A stretch of DNA of 64,000 nucleotides from Acinetobacter defluvii (GTDB lineage: Bacteria; Pseudomonadota; Gammaproteobacteria; Pseudomonadales; Moraxellaceae): NCBI RefSeq assembly GCF_001704615.3, contig NZ_CP029397.2, positions 1 through 64,000 of the forward strand, read 5' to 3'. Both the position numbers and the translations under genes were made by a program. This document shows positions 32,804 through 42,900 of this stretch, one piece after another. The notes beneath the pieces are model-generated. The model searched no databases, was not told the DNA's origin, and saw only the letters and a list, made by a program, of their open reading frames with translations. Within the stretch, counting starts at the first letter, position 1; each line of letters begins with the position of its first letter.

Positions 32804-34234
32804 ATGGCAGTGTTAGAGTTTCCATTATATGTAGCCGGTAAAGCCACAAAAACACAGCAGTGGCTTGAAGTTGAAAATAAGTTTACAGGCGAAGTTTATG
32901 CCAAAGTTGCCTTGGCAGATGCAAAAACCTTAGAGAAAGCAATCAGTTCAGCAGTTAAGGCTGAACAGGAAATGGCAGCATTAAAACCATTTCAAAAGCA
33001 AAAAATACTCTTGCATTGTGTGAAGCGTTTTAATGAACTTCGAGAGGAATTAACCACACTTTTGATTATTGAAGGTGGAAAACCGAAAAATGCCGCTGCA
33101 GCAGAAGTTGAACGGTTGATTAATACTTTTCAAATTGCAGCAGATGCAGTGACACAGTTGGATGATGGACGTTTAATGCCCTTAGCTGTGACACCTGCAG
33201 CGGCAGCGTATCGAAGTATGATTCAGCATGTCCCCATTGGTGCAGTTTCATTGATTAGTCCTTTTAATTTTCCATTAAATTTAACCGCACATAAAATTGC
33301 GCCTGCGATTGCGGCAGGTTGTCCATTTGTATTAAAGCCTGCGAGCTTAACGCCTATTTCTGCTTTAAAGATTGCTGAAGTTTTAGCAGAAACGGACTTA
33401 CCTAAAGCTGCTTTTTCAGTCTTGCCATGTCCACGTGAACATGCTGATGTATTAGTGACAGATGATCGTTTTAAATTATTAAGTTTCACGGGCTCAGATG
33501 TGGTCGGTTGGGACATGAAAGCGCGCGCAGGACGTAAAAAAGTCACTTTAGAGTTGGGTGGCAATGCTGCGGTGCTCATCGAGCCCGATACCGAAATTAC
33601 AGATGCATTGGTGGATCGTTTAATCGGCGGGGCTTATGGGCATGCAGGGCAAGTGTGTATCAGTGTGCAACGTATTTTGGCACATGCCGATATTTATACC
33701 GAATTGAAGAAAAAGTTGCTTGCGAAATTGAAAAAAATTCAAGCAGCCGATCCAACCTTAGATACAACTTTGGTTGGACCGATGATCAAAGAATCTGAAG
33801 CAGTGCGTCTGAAAAAATGGGTCGATAAAGCTGAGAAAAAAGGTGCGAAGATTCTCTGTGGTGGTAGTTTAAATGGTGTGCTATTTGAACCCACTTTACT
33901 AGAAAATGTCGATGAATCTTTAGATATTTATCAAAATGAAGCCTTTGGTCCTGTGGCGATTTTAGAAAAATATAAAGATTTTGAGAAAGGCATTTCCATT
34001 ATTAATAAGAGTCGTTTTGGCTTACAGGCAGGTGTCTATACGCAAAATCTAAATAAAATGTTATATGCGTGGGATCATCTACATGTGGGTGGTGTGATTA
34101 TCAACGATATTCCAACTTTCCGTGTCGATAATATGCCTTATGGGGGAGTAAAAGATTCTGGCTTAGGACGAGAAGGGATTCAGTCTGCGATTCGGGATAT
34201 GCAAGAAGAACGCTTACTTGCCATCAAGCAATAA
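32804..34234 (+). CDS. NAD(P)-dependent aldehyde dehydrogenase
   Basis: This 476-residue ALDH oxidises an aldehyde to the acid. It has the oxyanion Asn in SPFNFPLN, the general base Glu in LELGGN, and the catalytic Cys in GQVCISVQR. The family ending MPYGGVKDSGLGREG is present. The sequence resembles lactaldehyde, phosphonoacetaldehyde and succinate-semialdehyde dehydrogenases, and I cannot fix the substrate. The second of two adjacent ATGs has the better spacing from AGAGGA. No pathway partners are adjacent. Confidence 0.92.
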   Translation: MAVLEFPLYVAGKATKTQQWLEVENKFTGEVYAKVALADAKTLEKAISSAVKAEQEMAALKPFQKQKILLHCVKRFNELREELTTLLIIEGGKPKNAAAAEVERLINTFQIAADAVTQLDDGRLMPLAVTPAAAAYRSMIQHVPIGAVSLISPFNFPLNLTAHKIAPAIAAGCPFVLKPASLTPISALKIAEVLAETDLPKAAFSVLPCPREHADVLVTDDRFKLLSFTGSDVVGWDMKARAGRKKVTLELGGNAAVLIEPDTEITDALVDRLIGGAYGHAGQVCISVQRILAHADIYTELKKKLLAKLKKIQAADPTLDTTLVGPMIKESEAVRLKKWVDKAEKKGAKILCGGSLNGVLFEPTLLENVDESLDIYQNEAFGPVAILEKYKDFEKGISIINKSRFGLQAGVYTQNLNKMLYAWDHLHVGGVIINDIPTFRVDNMPYGGVKDSGLGREGIQSAIRDMQEERLLAIKQ

Positions 34235-34243
34235 AATTCATTT

Positions 34244-34273
34244 GAGATAAAGAGGTAATAACCTCTTTATCTC
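34244..34273 (+). terminator. Hairpin after the ALDH gene
   Basis: GAGATAAAGAGGT and ACCTCTTTATCTC form a perfect 13-bp stem with a 4-base loop. The T tract is short. It ends 17 bp before the next start codon. Confidence 0.75.
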
Positions 34274-34290
34274 TTTAGGGGTAGAAAATA

Positions 34291-34875
34291 ATGAAAAAAT
34301 TAATTTTCCAAACTTTCACATTACTTTGTTTGTTGAGTCTTTCCACATGGCTGTGGGCATTTCAGCCACAAAAACTGGTACAAGATGCACGTTCTCAGAT
34401 TTGGAAAACGCTGTATTACGATCCTGCCTATACTCAATTGAAGTATCCAATGGGAGATGTCCCTATAATTAAAGGTGTTTGCACTGATGTGGTGATTCGA
34501 GCTTTGCGTCATCAAAGCATTGATTTACAAAAGCGTATTCATGAAGACATGCAAGCTAATTTTAAAAAATATCCACAAAAATGGGGCTTAAAAGGCACAG
34601 ATAAAAATATTGATCATCGCCGAGTGCCCAATATCATGACATATTTTCAACGCCAAGGTTATGCAGTCAAAGACCAAAACTATCGGGCAGGGGATATTGT
34701 CACTTGGGATCTTGGCAAAGGTTTGGTACATATTGGGATTGTGTCTGATAAGACCACCATGTTGTCAAAAACACCGTTGATTATTCACAATATTGGTCAA
34801 GGCACACGAGAAAATGATATTTTGTATGAATATAAAATTACGGGGCATTATCGGATTCCCAACTCTGTAAAGTGA
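34291..34875 (+). CDS. DUF1287 exported protein
   Basis: This 194-residue protein has a signal peptide (MKKLIFQTFTLLCLLSL, cut near LWA-FQ). The mature part holds VCTDVVIRALR and GDIVTWDLGKGLVHIGIVSD followed by IIHNIGQGTRE. This Cys-His arrangement is that of the DUF1287 (E. coli YijF) group, distantly NlpC/P60-like. A cell-wall role is plausible but unproven. It starts just after the ALDH terminator. Confidence 0.87.
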   Translation: MKKLIFQTFTLLCLLSLSTWLWAFQPQKLVQDARSQIWKTLYYDPAYTQLKYPMGDVPIIKGVCTDVVIRALRHQSIDLQKRIHEDMQANFKKYPQKWGLKGTDKNIDHRRVPNIMTYFQRQGYAVKDQNYRAGDIVTWDLGKGLVHIGIVSDKTTMLSKTPLIIHNIGQGTRENDILYEYKITGHYRIPNSVK

Positions 34876-35212
34876 AACCAAGACGTTATCGTGCACGAGT
34901 CTGAAAAAGGAGGAAAAGGGATAAAAAAATAATCAATTAATAAAAAAACTTCATCATCAAGTCAAATTTTGTGTAGAAATTACAGTAAAAGGCAAGGAAA
35001 ACAGGTATTGTTGCGCCATTAAACAACATTTTTTAAGATTTACTTTAAGCAAGGAATCACAACAAAATGTTGGTTTGAGATAACAACAAAGTGCTCACAA
35101 GGTGCTGTTTTATTCAAACAACAAAGAATTTAGGAATTGGACTCTTTTTTGCAAGCACACGATAAAGACAATATGCGGCAATGGAGAGCCCACGAATTTT
35201 AGGTATTTTTCT
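34876..35212. other. Gene-free stretch upstream of the NSS transporter gene
   Basis: No gene is visible. An in-frame ATG-less extension of the transporter reading frame enters this region but does not look like protein. I could not identify a promoter with confidence. Confidence 0.5.
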
Positions 35213-36697
35213 ATGTCAGATCATCGTGAAAGCTGGTCAGCACGATCAGGCTTTATCTTAGCGGCAATTGGTTCAGCCGTAGGTTTGGGGAACATTTGGC
35301 GTTTCCCTTATGTTGCTTATGAAAATGGTGGTGGTGCATTTTTAGTGCCTTACTTGATTGCAATTTTTGCAGCAGGTTTACCACTGTTATTCTTAGACTA
35401 TGCCGTGGGGCATAAATATCGTAAAGCACCCCCGATTGCCTATAAAAAATTAATGAATAGTGAAGCATTGGGGTGGTGGCAAGTGATGGTGACGTTGGTC
35501 ATCGGGATTTACTATGCCAGTGTTTTATCATGGGCAGGCAGTTATATGTTCTACTCCGTTGGTCAACGATGGGGCAGTAATACAGAAGATTTTTTCTTTA
35601 AAACGTATTTAGCAAACGGTGAAGGTCTTGCATTTGGTTTTGTGCCGACTTTGTTCTTTGGTTTGGTGATTGTTTGGGCAGTGGTAATGTTTATTCTCTA
35701 TGGCGGTGTGCGTCGTGGGGTTGAACTTGCCAATAAAATCTTTATGCCTTTGTTGGTCATTTTATTCTCGATTTTGGTGATTCAAGCATTACGTTTACCA
35801 GGTGCAACAGAAGGCTTAAATGCATTCTTTACGCCAAACTGGGAAGCGATGGCAAACTATAAAGTATGGTTGGCTGCCTTTGGTCATATCTTCTTCTCAC
35901 TCTCTGTAGGCTTCGGGATCATGCTTACGTATGCCTCTTACCTCAACAAAAAAGCCAATATGACAGGTTCAGGTGTTGTGGTGGCATTAGCCAATTCATC
36001 CTTTGAAATTTTGGCAGGGATCGGGGTTTTTGCAGCACTTGGTTTCATGGCGCAAAGCTCAGGTGTTCCTGTAAAAGACGTAGTTTCAGGTGGGATTGGT
36101 TTAGCCTTTATTGCTTTCCCGAAAATCATTTCAAGTATGGGATCAGGCGGTGATTTATTTGGCTTCTTGTTCTTTGCTTCATTGGTAGTGGCTGGCATCA
36201 CTTCCATGGTGAGTATTTTACAAGTGCCGATTGCTGCATTTCAGGATAAATTTGGTTGGTCTAAAAATAAAGCAGTGACCATCATTGGTGGTGTTTCTGC
36301 GGTGATTTCAACGATTTTATTCTCTACACACAGTGCCATTACTTTTGTGGACATCATTGATTACTTTGCCAATAACATTGGTATTGTGGGTGGTGGTTTA
36401 TTGTCGATCATTTTAGTGTCTTGGTTCCGTCGCCCATTGATGGCTCAATTACAAGCACATGTTAACCAGTACTCTAGCATTAAGCTGGGTGTAGGTTGGA
36501 ATTTTCTTCTAACTGTCATCACACCTATCTCATTACTCATTGCATTATTACTCACCATTAAAGCGATCATTACAGATGGTTATGGCGGTTATCCTGCATC
36601 AACTTTATGGTTAATTGGCGGTGGTGTCGTGGCATTTTTTGCCCTTGGTGCAATCATATTGAGTTTGATGAAAGATACGACGTCTAAGGAGAATTAA
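35213..36697 (+). CDS. Sodium-dependent NSS family transporter (methionine/alanine type)
   Basis: This inner-membrane symporter has 494 residues from the ATG at 35213. It opens with the family signature WSARSGFILAAIGSAVGLGNIWRFPYVAYENGGGAF, which forms TM1 and the sodium site (written here as two joined parts: WSARSGFILAAIGSAV and GLGNIWRFPYVAYENGG). About twelve membrane segments follow. The next gene, 1 bp later, encodes a single-span small subunit, the arrangement of MetPS-type methionine and alanine importers. The longer frame from 35102 adds 37 polar residues unlike the family, so I reject it. Confidence 0.92.
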   Translation: MSDHRESWSARSGFILAAIGSAVGLGNIWRFPYVAYENGGGAFLVPYLIAIFAAGLPLLFLDYAVGHKYRKAPPIAYKKLMNSEALGWWQVMVTLVIGIYYASVLSWAGSYMFYSVGQRWGSNTEDFFFKTYLANGEGLAFGFVPTLFFGLVIVWAVVMFILYGGVRRGVELANKIFMPLLVILFSILVIQALRLPGATEGLNAFFTPNWEAMANYKVWLAAFGHIFFSLSVGFGIMLTYASYLNKKANMTGSGVVVALANSSFEILAGIGVFAALGFMAQSSGVPVKDVVSGGIGLAFIAFPKIISSMGSGGDLFGFLFFASLVVAGITSMVSILQVPIAAFQDKFGWSKNKAVTIIGGVSAVISTILFSTHSAITFVDIIDYFANNIGIVGGGLLSIILVSWFRRPLMAQLQAHVNQYSSIKLGVGWNFLLTVITPISLLIALLLTIKAIITDGYGGYPASTLWLIGGGVVAFFALGAIILSLMKDTTSKEN

Positions 36698-36698
36698 G

Positions 36699-36809
36699 AT
36701 GAATACATCTGCGATTGTGATGATGATTTTATCAATAGTTTTACTGTGGGGTGGTTTGATTCTCGCAACGATTCATCTGGTTAAAAATCCTGATGAAGCT
36801 GAAGATTAA
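36699..36809 (+). CDS. NSS transporter small subunit (MetS-like), 36 residues
   Basis: This tiny gene encodes MNTSAIVMMILSIVLLWGGL and a further 16 residues ending KNPDEAED. It is a single membrane helix with a short acidic tail. The ATG is 1 bp after the transporter stop and follows an AAGGAGAATTA site. Similar peptides accompany MetP-type transporters and are needed for uptake. Its size and position make the call firm although it is short. Confidence 0.88.
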   Translation: MNTSAIVMMILSIVLLWGGLILATIHLVKNPDEAED

Positions 36810-36833
36810 ATTATTGATTAAATAAATATAAAA

Positions 36834-36863
36834 AAATGCCCGATCATGTGATTGGGCATTTTT
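36834..36863 (+). terminator. Intrinsic terminator after the NSS unit
   Basis: AATGCCC and GGGCATT form the core stem, extended by GATCA/TGATT, and are followed by seven T. Confidence 0.9.
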
Positions 36864-36929
36864 TTATGATGTTTTCAAAATAAAATTTTAAGTTATACCA
36901 TTCTTGGAAAATAACATAAGTGGTTTGTT

Positions 36930-37071
36930 TTTGACGGAGTTTTACATCTAAAGTTTGTATTTAGAGATAAGCCTTCGGCTCGACCTACTTTTGTTTCGAC
37001 AAAATGAGAAGTGAAACTTCGCAAGAAAACCACCTTGCGGAGCGTTGCTCCTCACCGTAAAACTCGACAAA
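36930..37071. repeat. MITE-like multi-hairpin element
   Basis: The ends TTTGACGGAGTTTTAC and GTAAAACTCGACAAA are imperfect inverted repeats. Between them lie several short hairpins in a row: AGCC-TTC-GGCT, TTTTGT-TTCG-ACAAAA, GAAGT-GAA-ACTTC and GGAGC-GTT-GCTCC. There is no ORF. It looks like a small non-autonomous or REP-like element in the gap between the NSS unit and rsmB. I saw no second copy in this window. Confidence 0.5.
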
Positions 37072-37235
37072 TACCGCAAATTGATTAATGTATTGCAAAA
37101 ACATGATCAATCATTGGTAGTCCTGCCTCAAACAATTACGGATGACGTTTTCGCGTCTCAATTTATGATTAAAAGCAGAAAAAATCATTCCAAAGATATA
37201 TTATAAAACTTTTATTGATTGGTATTAGCAAATCA

Positions 37236-38546
37236 TTAGGCAATTTTTTGGATTTTACAATAATAAAAACCATCACCAAAACCAGTTTCAGGTAATAGTT
37301 GACGACCATGAATTTGACTTAAACCCCATTTTTCTTCAATTTTAATTTCTTGAGCATCGGTATGTTCGGCAAAGAAATTCACCATTTGCTGTTCATTTTC
37401 AGCTTTTAAAATCGAGCAAGTGATATACAGCAAAGTGCCTCCAACTTTGAGTTGCTGCCACATCTGATTTAAAATTTGTTTTTGTAAATCGACAGTTTGT
37501 TGGATGTCACTTGACTGGCGGAGTAAACGGATATCAGGATTGCGGCGCATCACCCCAATCGCTGAACATGGTGCATCCAACACGATACAGTCCACCGCTT
37601 CGGGTGCAGTCCATGTGGTAGCATCCGCAGTTAAAATTTCCACTTCACTGATAGTATTAAGTTGTAAACGCTCTAAATTTTCTGACACACGCACTAAACG
37701 TTTGGCATCATGATCAAGAGCAATCAGTTTTTTGGGTTGGAATTTTTCCAAAATGTGTGCAGTTTTTCCACCGGGTGCGGCGCAAGCATCGACCACGATT
37801 TTATCATCTAAATTTGGAAGCAATGTTGCACAGAATTGCGCATGCTCATCCTGAACAGAAAAGCCACCTTCTGTAAAACCAGGTAAATGAGTGATGTTGG
37901 TATTTTGCTTAAGTACAATACCAACAGCGGATAAATCACAGGCATGTGCGTTGATCCCAGCCTCATCCAAAATATCTAGATATTCATCACGACTGACTTG
38001 ACGTTCATTGATGCGTAGCGTGAGTTGTGCAGTTTGTTTTAAGTTATGACACAGCTCATCTGTATACTCAGACCAATCTTTATTTAAACGTTTAAACAAC
38101 CAACTTGGCAAGCCATGTGCTTGATCCAACGCAGTTTGGAATTCTGAGGTTTCACGTGAAACACGACGTAGAATCGCATTCACCACGCCGCCCATAGCTT
38201 CATAACCTAATTGCTTCGTTGCAGTCACGGTTTCAGAAATCGCTGCATGCGCAGGAATACGTGTACAGAGCAACTGATATAAACCGAGATACAAGCACGT
38301 TTCGATCGAAGCATTATTTAATGGTTTATTCAGTAAAGGTAAAGTAATGGCTTTCAGTGCATACCATTGACGTAGAGTTCCTAATACTAACTCATGAAAT
38401 AAAGCACGATCACGTTCAGCCATATTTTCCAAATTTTGGTGAAGAAAGCTATTTAAAGACTTGCCATCTTGTACAGAAAGTAAAGTACGAACCACTTGCG
38501 CACGTAAATTCACTGTTGGTTTTGCAGTGGGATGTTTTTGGCTCAT
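37236..38546 (-). CDS. rsmB: 16S rRNA m5C967 methyltransferase RsmB
   Basis: RsmB methylates C967 of 16S rRNA. The 436-residue protein has an N-terminal NusB-like RNA-binding domain (about residues 10-140) and a C-terminal SAM-dependent domain. The SAM loop is DACAAPGGKTAHILE, and the two catalytic-region cysteines are in DAPCSAIGVMRRNPDIR and YITCSIL. Its start overlaps the fmt stop by 4 bases (ATGA), so the two are translationally coupled. Confidence 0.97.
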   Translation of the reverse strand: MSQKHPTAKPTVNLRAQVVRTLLSVQDGKSLNSFLHQNLENMAERDRALFHELVLGTLRQWYALKAITLPLLNKPLNNASIETCLYLGLYQLLCTRIPAHAAISETVTATKQLGYEAMGGVVNAILRRVSRETSEFQTALDQAHGLPSWLFKRLNKDWSEYTDELCHNLKQTAQLTLRINERQVSRDEYLDILDEAGINAHACDLSAVGIVLKQNTNITHLPGFTEGGFSVQDEHAQFCATLLPNLDDKIVVDACAAPGGKTAHILEKFQPKKLIALDHDAKRLVRVSENLERLQLNTISEVEILTADATTWTAPEAVDCIVLDAPCSAIGVMRRNPDIRLLRQSSDIQQTVDLQKQILNQMWQQLKVGGTLLYITCSILKAENEQQMVNFFAEHTDAQEIKIEEKWGLSQIHGRQLLPETGFGDGFYYCKIQKIA

Positions 38547-39505
38547 GCGAAGATTTGTCCTACAGTTAATTTTTGAGTTTGGTTAATTTGCACGGCATTT
38601 AGCGCTTTACCACCTGGCCATTGTAAGTTTGTGATGCAGATGGCTTTCTGATCACCACATGCCACATGTACGCCATTTTTGTCTAATGCAATGATTTCAC
38701 CAGCTTGTTTATTGCTCGCATCCAAAGGTGAAAGAACAGAATTCCATACTCGTAAGTTATGATTTTCATCGATTGGGGTAAATGCCACGGGCCAAGGATT
38801 AAAGGCACGAATATTACGATCAATCTCCACCGCTGCGAGCGACCAGTCGATATGTGCTTCAGCTTTGGACAGTTTAGTGGCATAGACAGTTAGCGCCTCA
38901 TCTTGTACTTCTCTCTCTGCTAAATATTTTTGTAAACTTTGCTCAGAAGCCAGTACCGTACAAATTGCTTCCGCCCCTTGTAATGCCAATTTGTCATGCA
39001 AAGTCGCAGAAGTATCATTCGCTTCAATTGGGCAAATGGTTTTGAACATCATATCGCCCGTGTCTAAGCCCGCTGCCATTTTCATGATAGTGACACCTGT
39101 TTCATTGTCACCCGTAGCAATGGCACGTTGGATTGGTGCTGCACCTCGCCAACGTGGTAAGAGTGAGCCATGAATGTTTAAGCAACCATATCTTGGCGTA
39201 TCTAAAACGGCTTGTGGGAGGATCAAGCCATAAGCTGCAACCACCATCACATCTGCATCTAAATCTGCCAAAGCGTGCTGAGCGGCTAAACCCTCTTCAG
39301 TCGATGCTTTAAAATTTAAAGGTTGATAAACAGGTAGATCGTGTTCTAAAGCCAACTGTTTAACTGCAGATGCTGTCAGTTTTTGTCCACGACCTGCTTT
39401 ACGGTCTGGTTGAGTATAAACTGCCACAATTTCATGATTTGTTTTTAACAGTGCTGCAAGCGTATGTGCTGCAAATTCAGGTGTTCCTGCAAATATGATT
39501 TTCAA
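38543..39505 (-). CDS. fmt: Methionyl-tRNA formyltransferase
   Basis: Fmt formylates initiator Met-tRNA using 10-formyl-tetrahydrofolate. The 320-residue protein opens MKIIFAGTPEFAAHTLAALL and has the active-site segment NIHGSLLPRWRGAAPIQRAI followed by GVTIMKMAAGLDTGDM. The C-terminal tRNA-binding domain is complete. It is the first gene of an fmt-rsmB pair, an order common in bacteria. Confidence 0.97.
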   Translation of the reverse strand: MKIIFAGTPEFAAHTLAALLKTNHEIVAVYTQPDRKAGRGQKLTASAVKQLALEHDLPVYQPLNFKASTEEGLAAQHALADLDADVMVVAAYGLILPQAVLDTPRYGCLNIHGSLLPRWRGAAPIQRAIATGDNETGVTIMKMAAGLDTGDMMFKTICPIEANDTSATLHDKLALQGAEAICTVLASEQSLQKYLAEREVQDEALTVYATKLSKAEAHIDWSLAAVEIDRNIRAFNPWPVAFTPIDENHNLRVWNSVLSPLDASNKQAGEIIALDKNGVHVACGDQKAICITNLQWPGGKALNAVQINQTQKLTVGQIFA

Positions 39506-39947
39506 AGCTTAGACTCATAGACAAAATTTGCATAATTATAGCAAAGCTAGACCAAATCAGACTTTTTTCAGCGATTTTAGTTTGAATTAGAAAGTTAAAA
39601 GATAATAAAAAACAAGTTATGTTAATTTTAATAAAATCAAATTCTAACTTTATCATAATTAAAATATTTATTACATTAGTTTAATTTTTCTGCACAAAAA
39701 TAACTAAACTTTCAATTATTCTTAACTATATGAATAATAGTTATTTCCATAAAATTATGGTTAAATAACAAACTAGTAAAGAATGGTTTGGAACAAAATC
39801 ATAAAAGTGTGAGCAAATTCACGTAATTATATTGCTTTTTGATGTGGTTCGTTATTTAATTGTAATTAATTTTGTGTGATTTATAGATAGACGCTTTTGT
39901 AAGAGTTCTAAAGTAGGCTCTCGGCGTCACCTTAGAGGAATATCTAA
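39506..39947 (+). other. AT-rich region upstream of the adhesin gene
   Basis: This gene-free gap separates fmt from the adhesin gene and must carry the adhesin promoter. It is strongly AT-rich until the last ~50 bp. I could not choose a single -35/-10 pair. Confidence 0.5.
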
Positions 39948-39950
39948 ATG
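39932..39950 (+). promoter_or_regulatory. Hairpin holding the adhesin Shine-Dalgarno GGA in its loop
   Basis: TTAGA (39932-39936) and TCTAA (39943-39947) pair around GGAATA and end directly at the ATG at 39948. The loop GGA is the core of the ribosome-binding site. A GGA in a small hairpin loop over the Shine-Dalgarno is the typical CsrA site. The stem is only 5 bp. Confidence 0.45.
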
Positions 39951-42900
39951 AATAAGATTTATAAAGTAATCTGGAATACAACCTTAGGTGCTTGGGTGGC
40001 GGTGTCTGAGATTACTAAAGGTAAAGGCAAGACAAAAAGTGGTGTAAAAAATATTCAAAAATTATCTATCTTGCCTTGTAACCATCAAATTTTTAATAAA
40101 ATATTGTATATAAATATATTATCTTTTTCAATAAGTGTTGTGTTTTCATCCTCTGTATTAGCTGGAGCTTTGGATGGGGGAAGTGTTTATCTAAATTGTA
40201 ATCCAACAGATAGTAACGGATCTGGTTGGGCTGGAACGGCTGGTCAAAGTGTGGCTATAGGCACATATGCATGTGCGCCTGGTGATCAGGCTCTAGCAAT
40301 TGGTGCAAATACATATGCAAAGGGGAACTCTTCTATATCTATTGGTGGGGATGATCTTAATAAAGTAGCTGGTGAATCTAATAATACTGTTGCTGCACAA
40401 ACATATAAAAAATTAACAGGTGATAATCTAATTGCTAACTATGATGGTAAAACTGGAGTTGGACATCAATATATTAATACTGAATCCGGAAATGGAGCTG
40501 TTGCATTAGGAGTACAATCTACAGCGAAAGGGGATTTAGCAACAGCATTTGGTACACGAACAAATGCTCAAGGAATAGCAAGCGTCGCTTTGGGAGTAGG
40601 TTCGTATGCTTCTAAGGATGGTTCAGTTGCTTTGGGTGCTGGTAGTACCACTGCGACTAATGCTAGTAAAGTTACTGAAGCAAAGATAAATGGAGTTAAT
40701 TTTTTAAATTTTGCAGGTGGAACAAATTTTGCTGGGGATGCTTCAGATACAGGTCGTCAGGTTTCTGTTGGAAATGTAGGTAATGAGCGTCAAATTAAAA
40801 ATGTAGCAGCTGGGGCTATTTCAGCTACTTCTACTGATGCATTAAATGGTAGTCAGGTTTATGCTGTTACAAATACTTTAATAGATCAAATTCAATTAAC
40901 AAAGTCTACATCGCCAATAGTTTATACAGATGTTTTAGGTAATAAAGTAACTAAAGCGAATGATGGTAAATGGTACTCATCCTCTTCTGTCGATGCTGGT
41001 GGTAATAAGATAGGCTCTCCAACAGAAGTCCTAGCATCTAATATTTCAACTAGATTACAAGATGCTAATGGTTCGACAAAAAATTCTATTGAACTAAAAA
41101 ATGTGAAAGCAGGTGATTTAAGTGCGGTATCTACGGATGCGGTGAATGGTAGTCAGTTATTTACAACCAACCAAAACGTAGCGACTAATACTACTAACAT
41201 CACCAAAAATGCGGGTGACATCACCAACTTGCAAAACCAAACATGGAAATTGCAAGCGAATGGAGATGGTGCTTCAGCGGTTAAAGCCAGTGATACAGTT
41301 CAGTTCTTAAATGGAACAAATGTCGAGATTAAACGTAACGGCAACGACATTACGATAGGCAGTGTAGCAAAACCAGTTTATGACAGTATTACAGTAAACA
41401 ATGCACCAACTGATGGTACAGATGTTACGAATAAAACCTATGTAGATGGTAAAGTTCAAACTGTTACCAATACACCATTAACCTTTGTAGGAGATGATGC
41501 TACGGTTAAAGTTGACCGTAAGTTGGGCGAAACCTTACAAATTGATGGTGGAGCAACGGGTACATTAACAGATAACAACATTGGTGTAGTTGCAGATGCA
41601 ACAAACAACAAGTTGACCGTTAAACTAGCCGAAGAGCTGAAAGACCTTAAGAGTGTGACGACAGGCACAGGTTCAGACAAGACTGTCTTGAACAAAGATG
41701 GCTTGACGGTAACCGAAGGTACAAGCAACACCACGATCGGTGCGGACAGCATCACCGTGGGCGCAGGTGCAGGCAAAAACCCAGTCACCATCAATGGGAC
41801 TGCAGGTACGGTAAATGGCTTAACCAATAAGACTTGGAATGGCACAGCAGTATCAGGACAAGCAGCGACAGAAGATCAGTTAAAAACTGTGAGTGATGTT
41901 GCCAACAATGCCAACCAAGGTTGGAAGGTAAATACAGCTCAAACAGGTACAGGTACAGCGACTGGCAGTGCATCTAGCCAAGTTAAGCCAGGTGATGAAG
42001 TTAAATTCACAGCGGGTAACAACATTGCGATCACTCAAAATGGTAAAGACCTGACCATTGCGACGAATCCGAATCTTGTATCAACTAGCATTACCACAGG
42101 CAACAGTAAGCTAGAAAATGGCGGCTTAACCATTAACAACACAGATCCAGCGAAAGTTGTGAAAGTGACAGATACTGGTATCAGTGCGGGTGGACAACAA
42201 ATTACCAATGTTGCCAGCGGTGGTAGTACAGGTACCAATGCAGCTAACATCGATGATGTTACGACTGCGGTGACCAACCTGGGCAATAAACCACTCAGCT
42301 TTGTAGGTGATGATGCTACGGTTAAAGTTGATCGTAAGTTGGGCGAAACCTTACAAATTGATGGTGGAGCAACGGGTGCATTAACAGATAACAACATTGG
42401 TGTAGTTGCAGATACAACAAACAACAAGTTGACCGTTAAACTAGCCGAAGAGCTGAAAGACCTTAAGAGTGTGACGACAGGTACAGGTTCAGACAAGACT
42501 GTCTTGAACAAAGATGGCTTGACGGTAACCGAAGGTACAAGCAACACCACGATCGGTGCGGACAGCATCACCGTGGGCGCAGGTGCAGGCAAAAACCCAG
42601 TCACCATCAATGGGACTGCAGGTACGATAAATGGCTTAACCAATAAGACTTGGAATGGCACAGCAGTATCAGGACAAGCAGCGACAGAAGATCAGTTAAA
42701 AACTGTGAGTGATGTTGCCAACAATGCCAACCAAGGATGGCAGGTAAATACAGCTCAAACAGGTACAGGTACAGCGACTGGCAGTGCATCTAGCCAAGTT
42801 AAGCCAGGTGAAGAAGTTAAATTCACAGCGGGTAACAACATTGCGATCACTCAAAATGGTAAAGACCTGACCATTGCGACGAATCCGAATCTTGTATCAA

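Noticed and set aside
35102..35212. Longer start for the NSS transporter
   Set aside because: The extra 37 residues are polar and unlike the family, and the signature begins right after the ATG at 35213.
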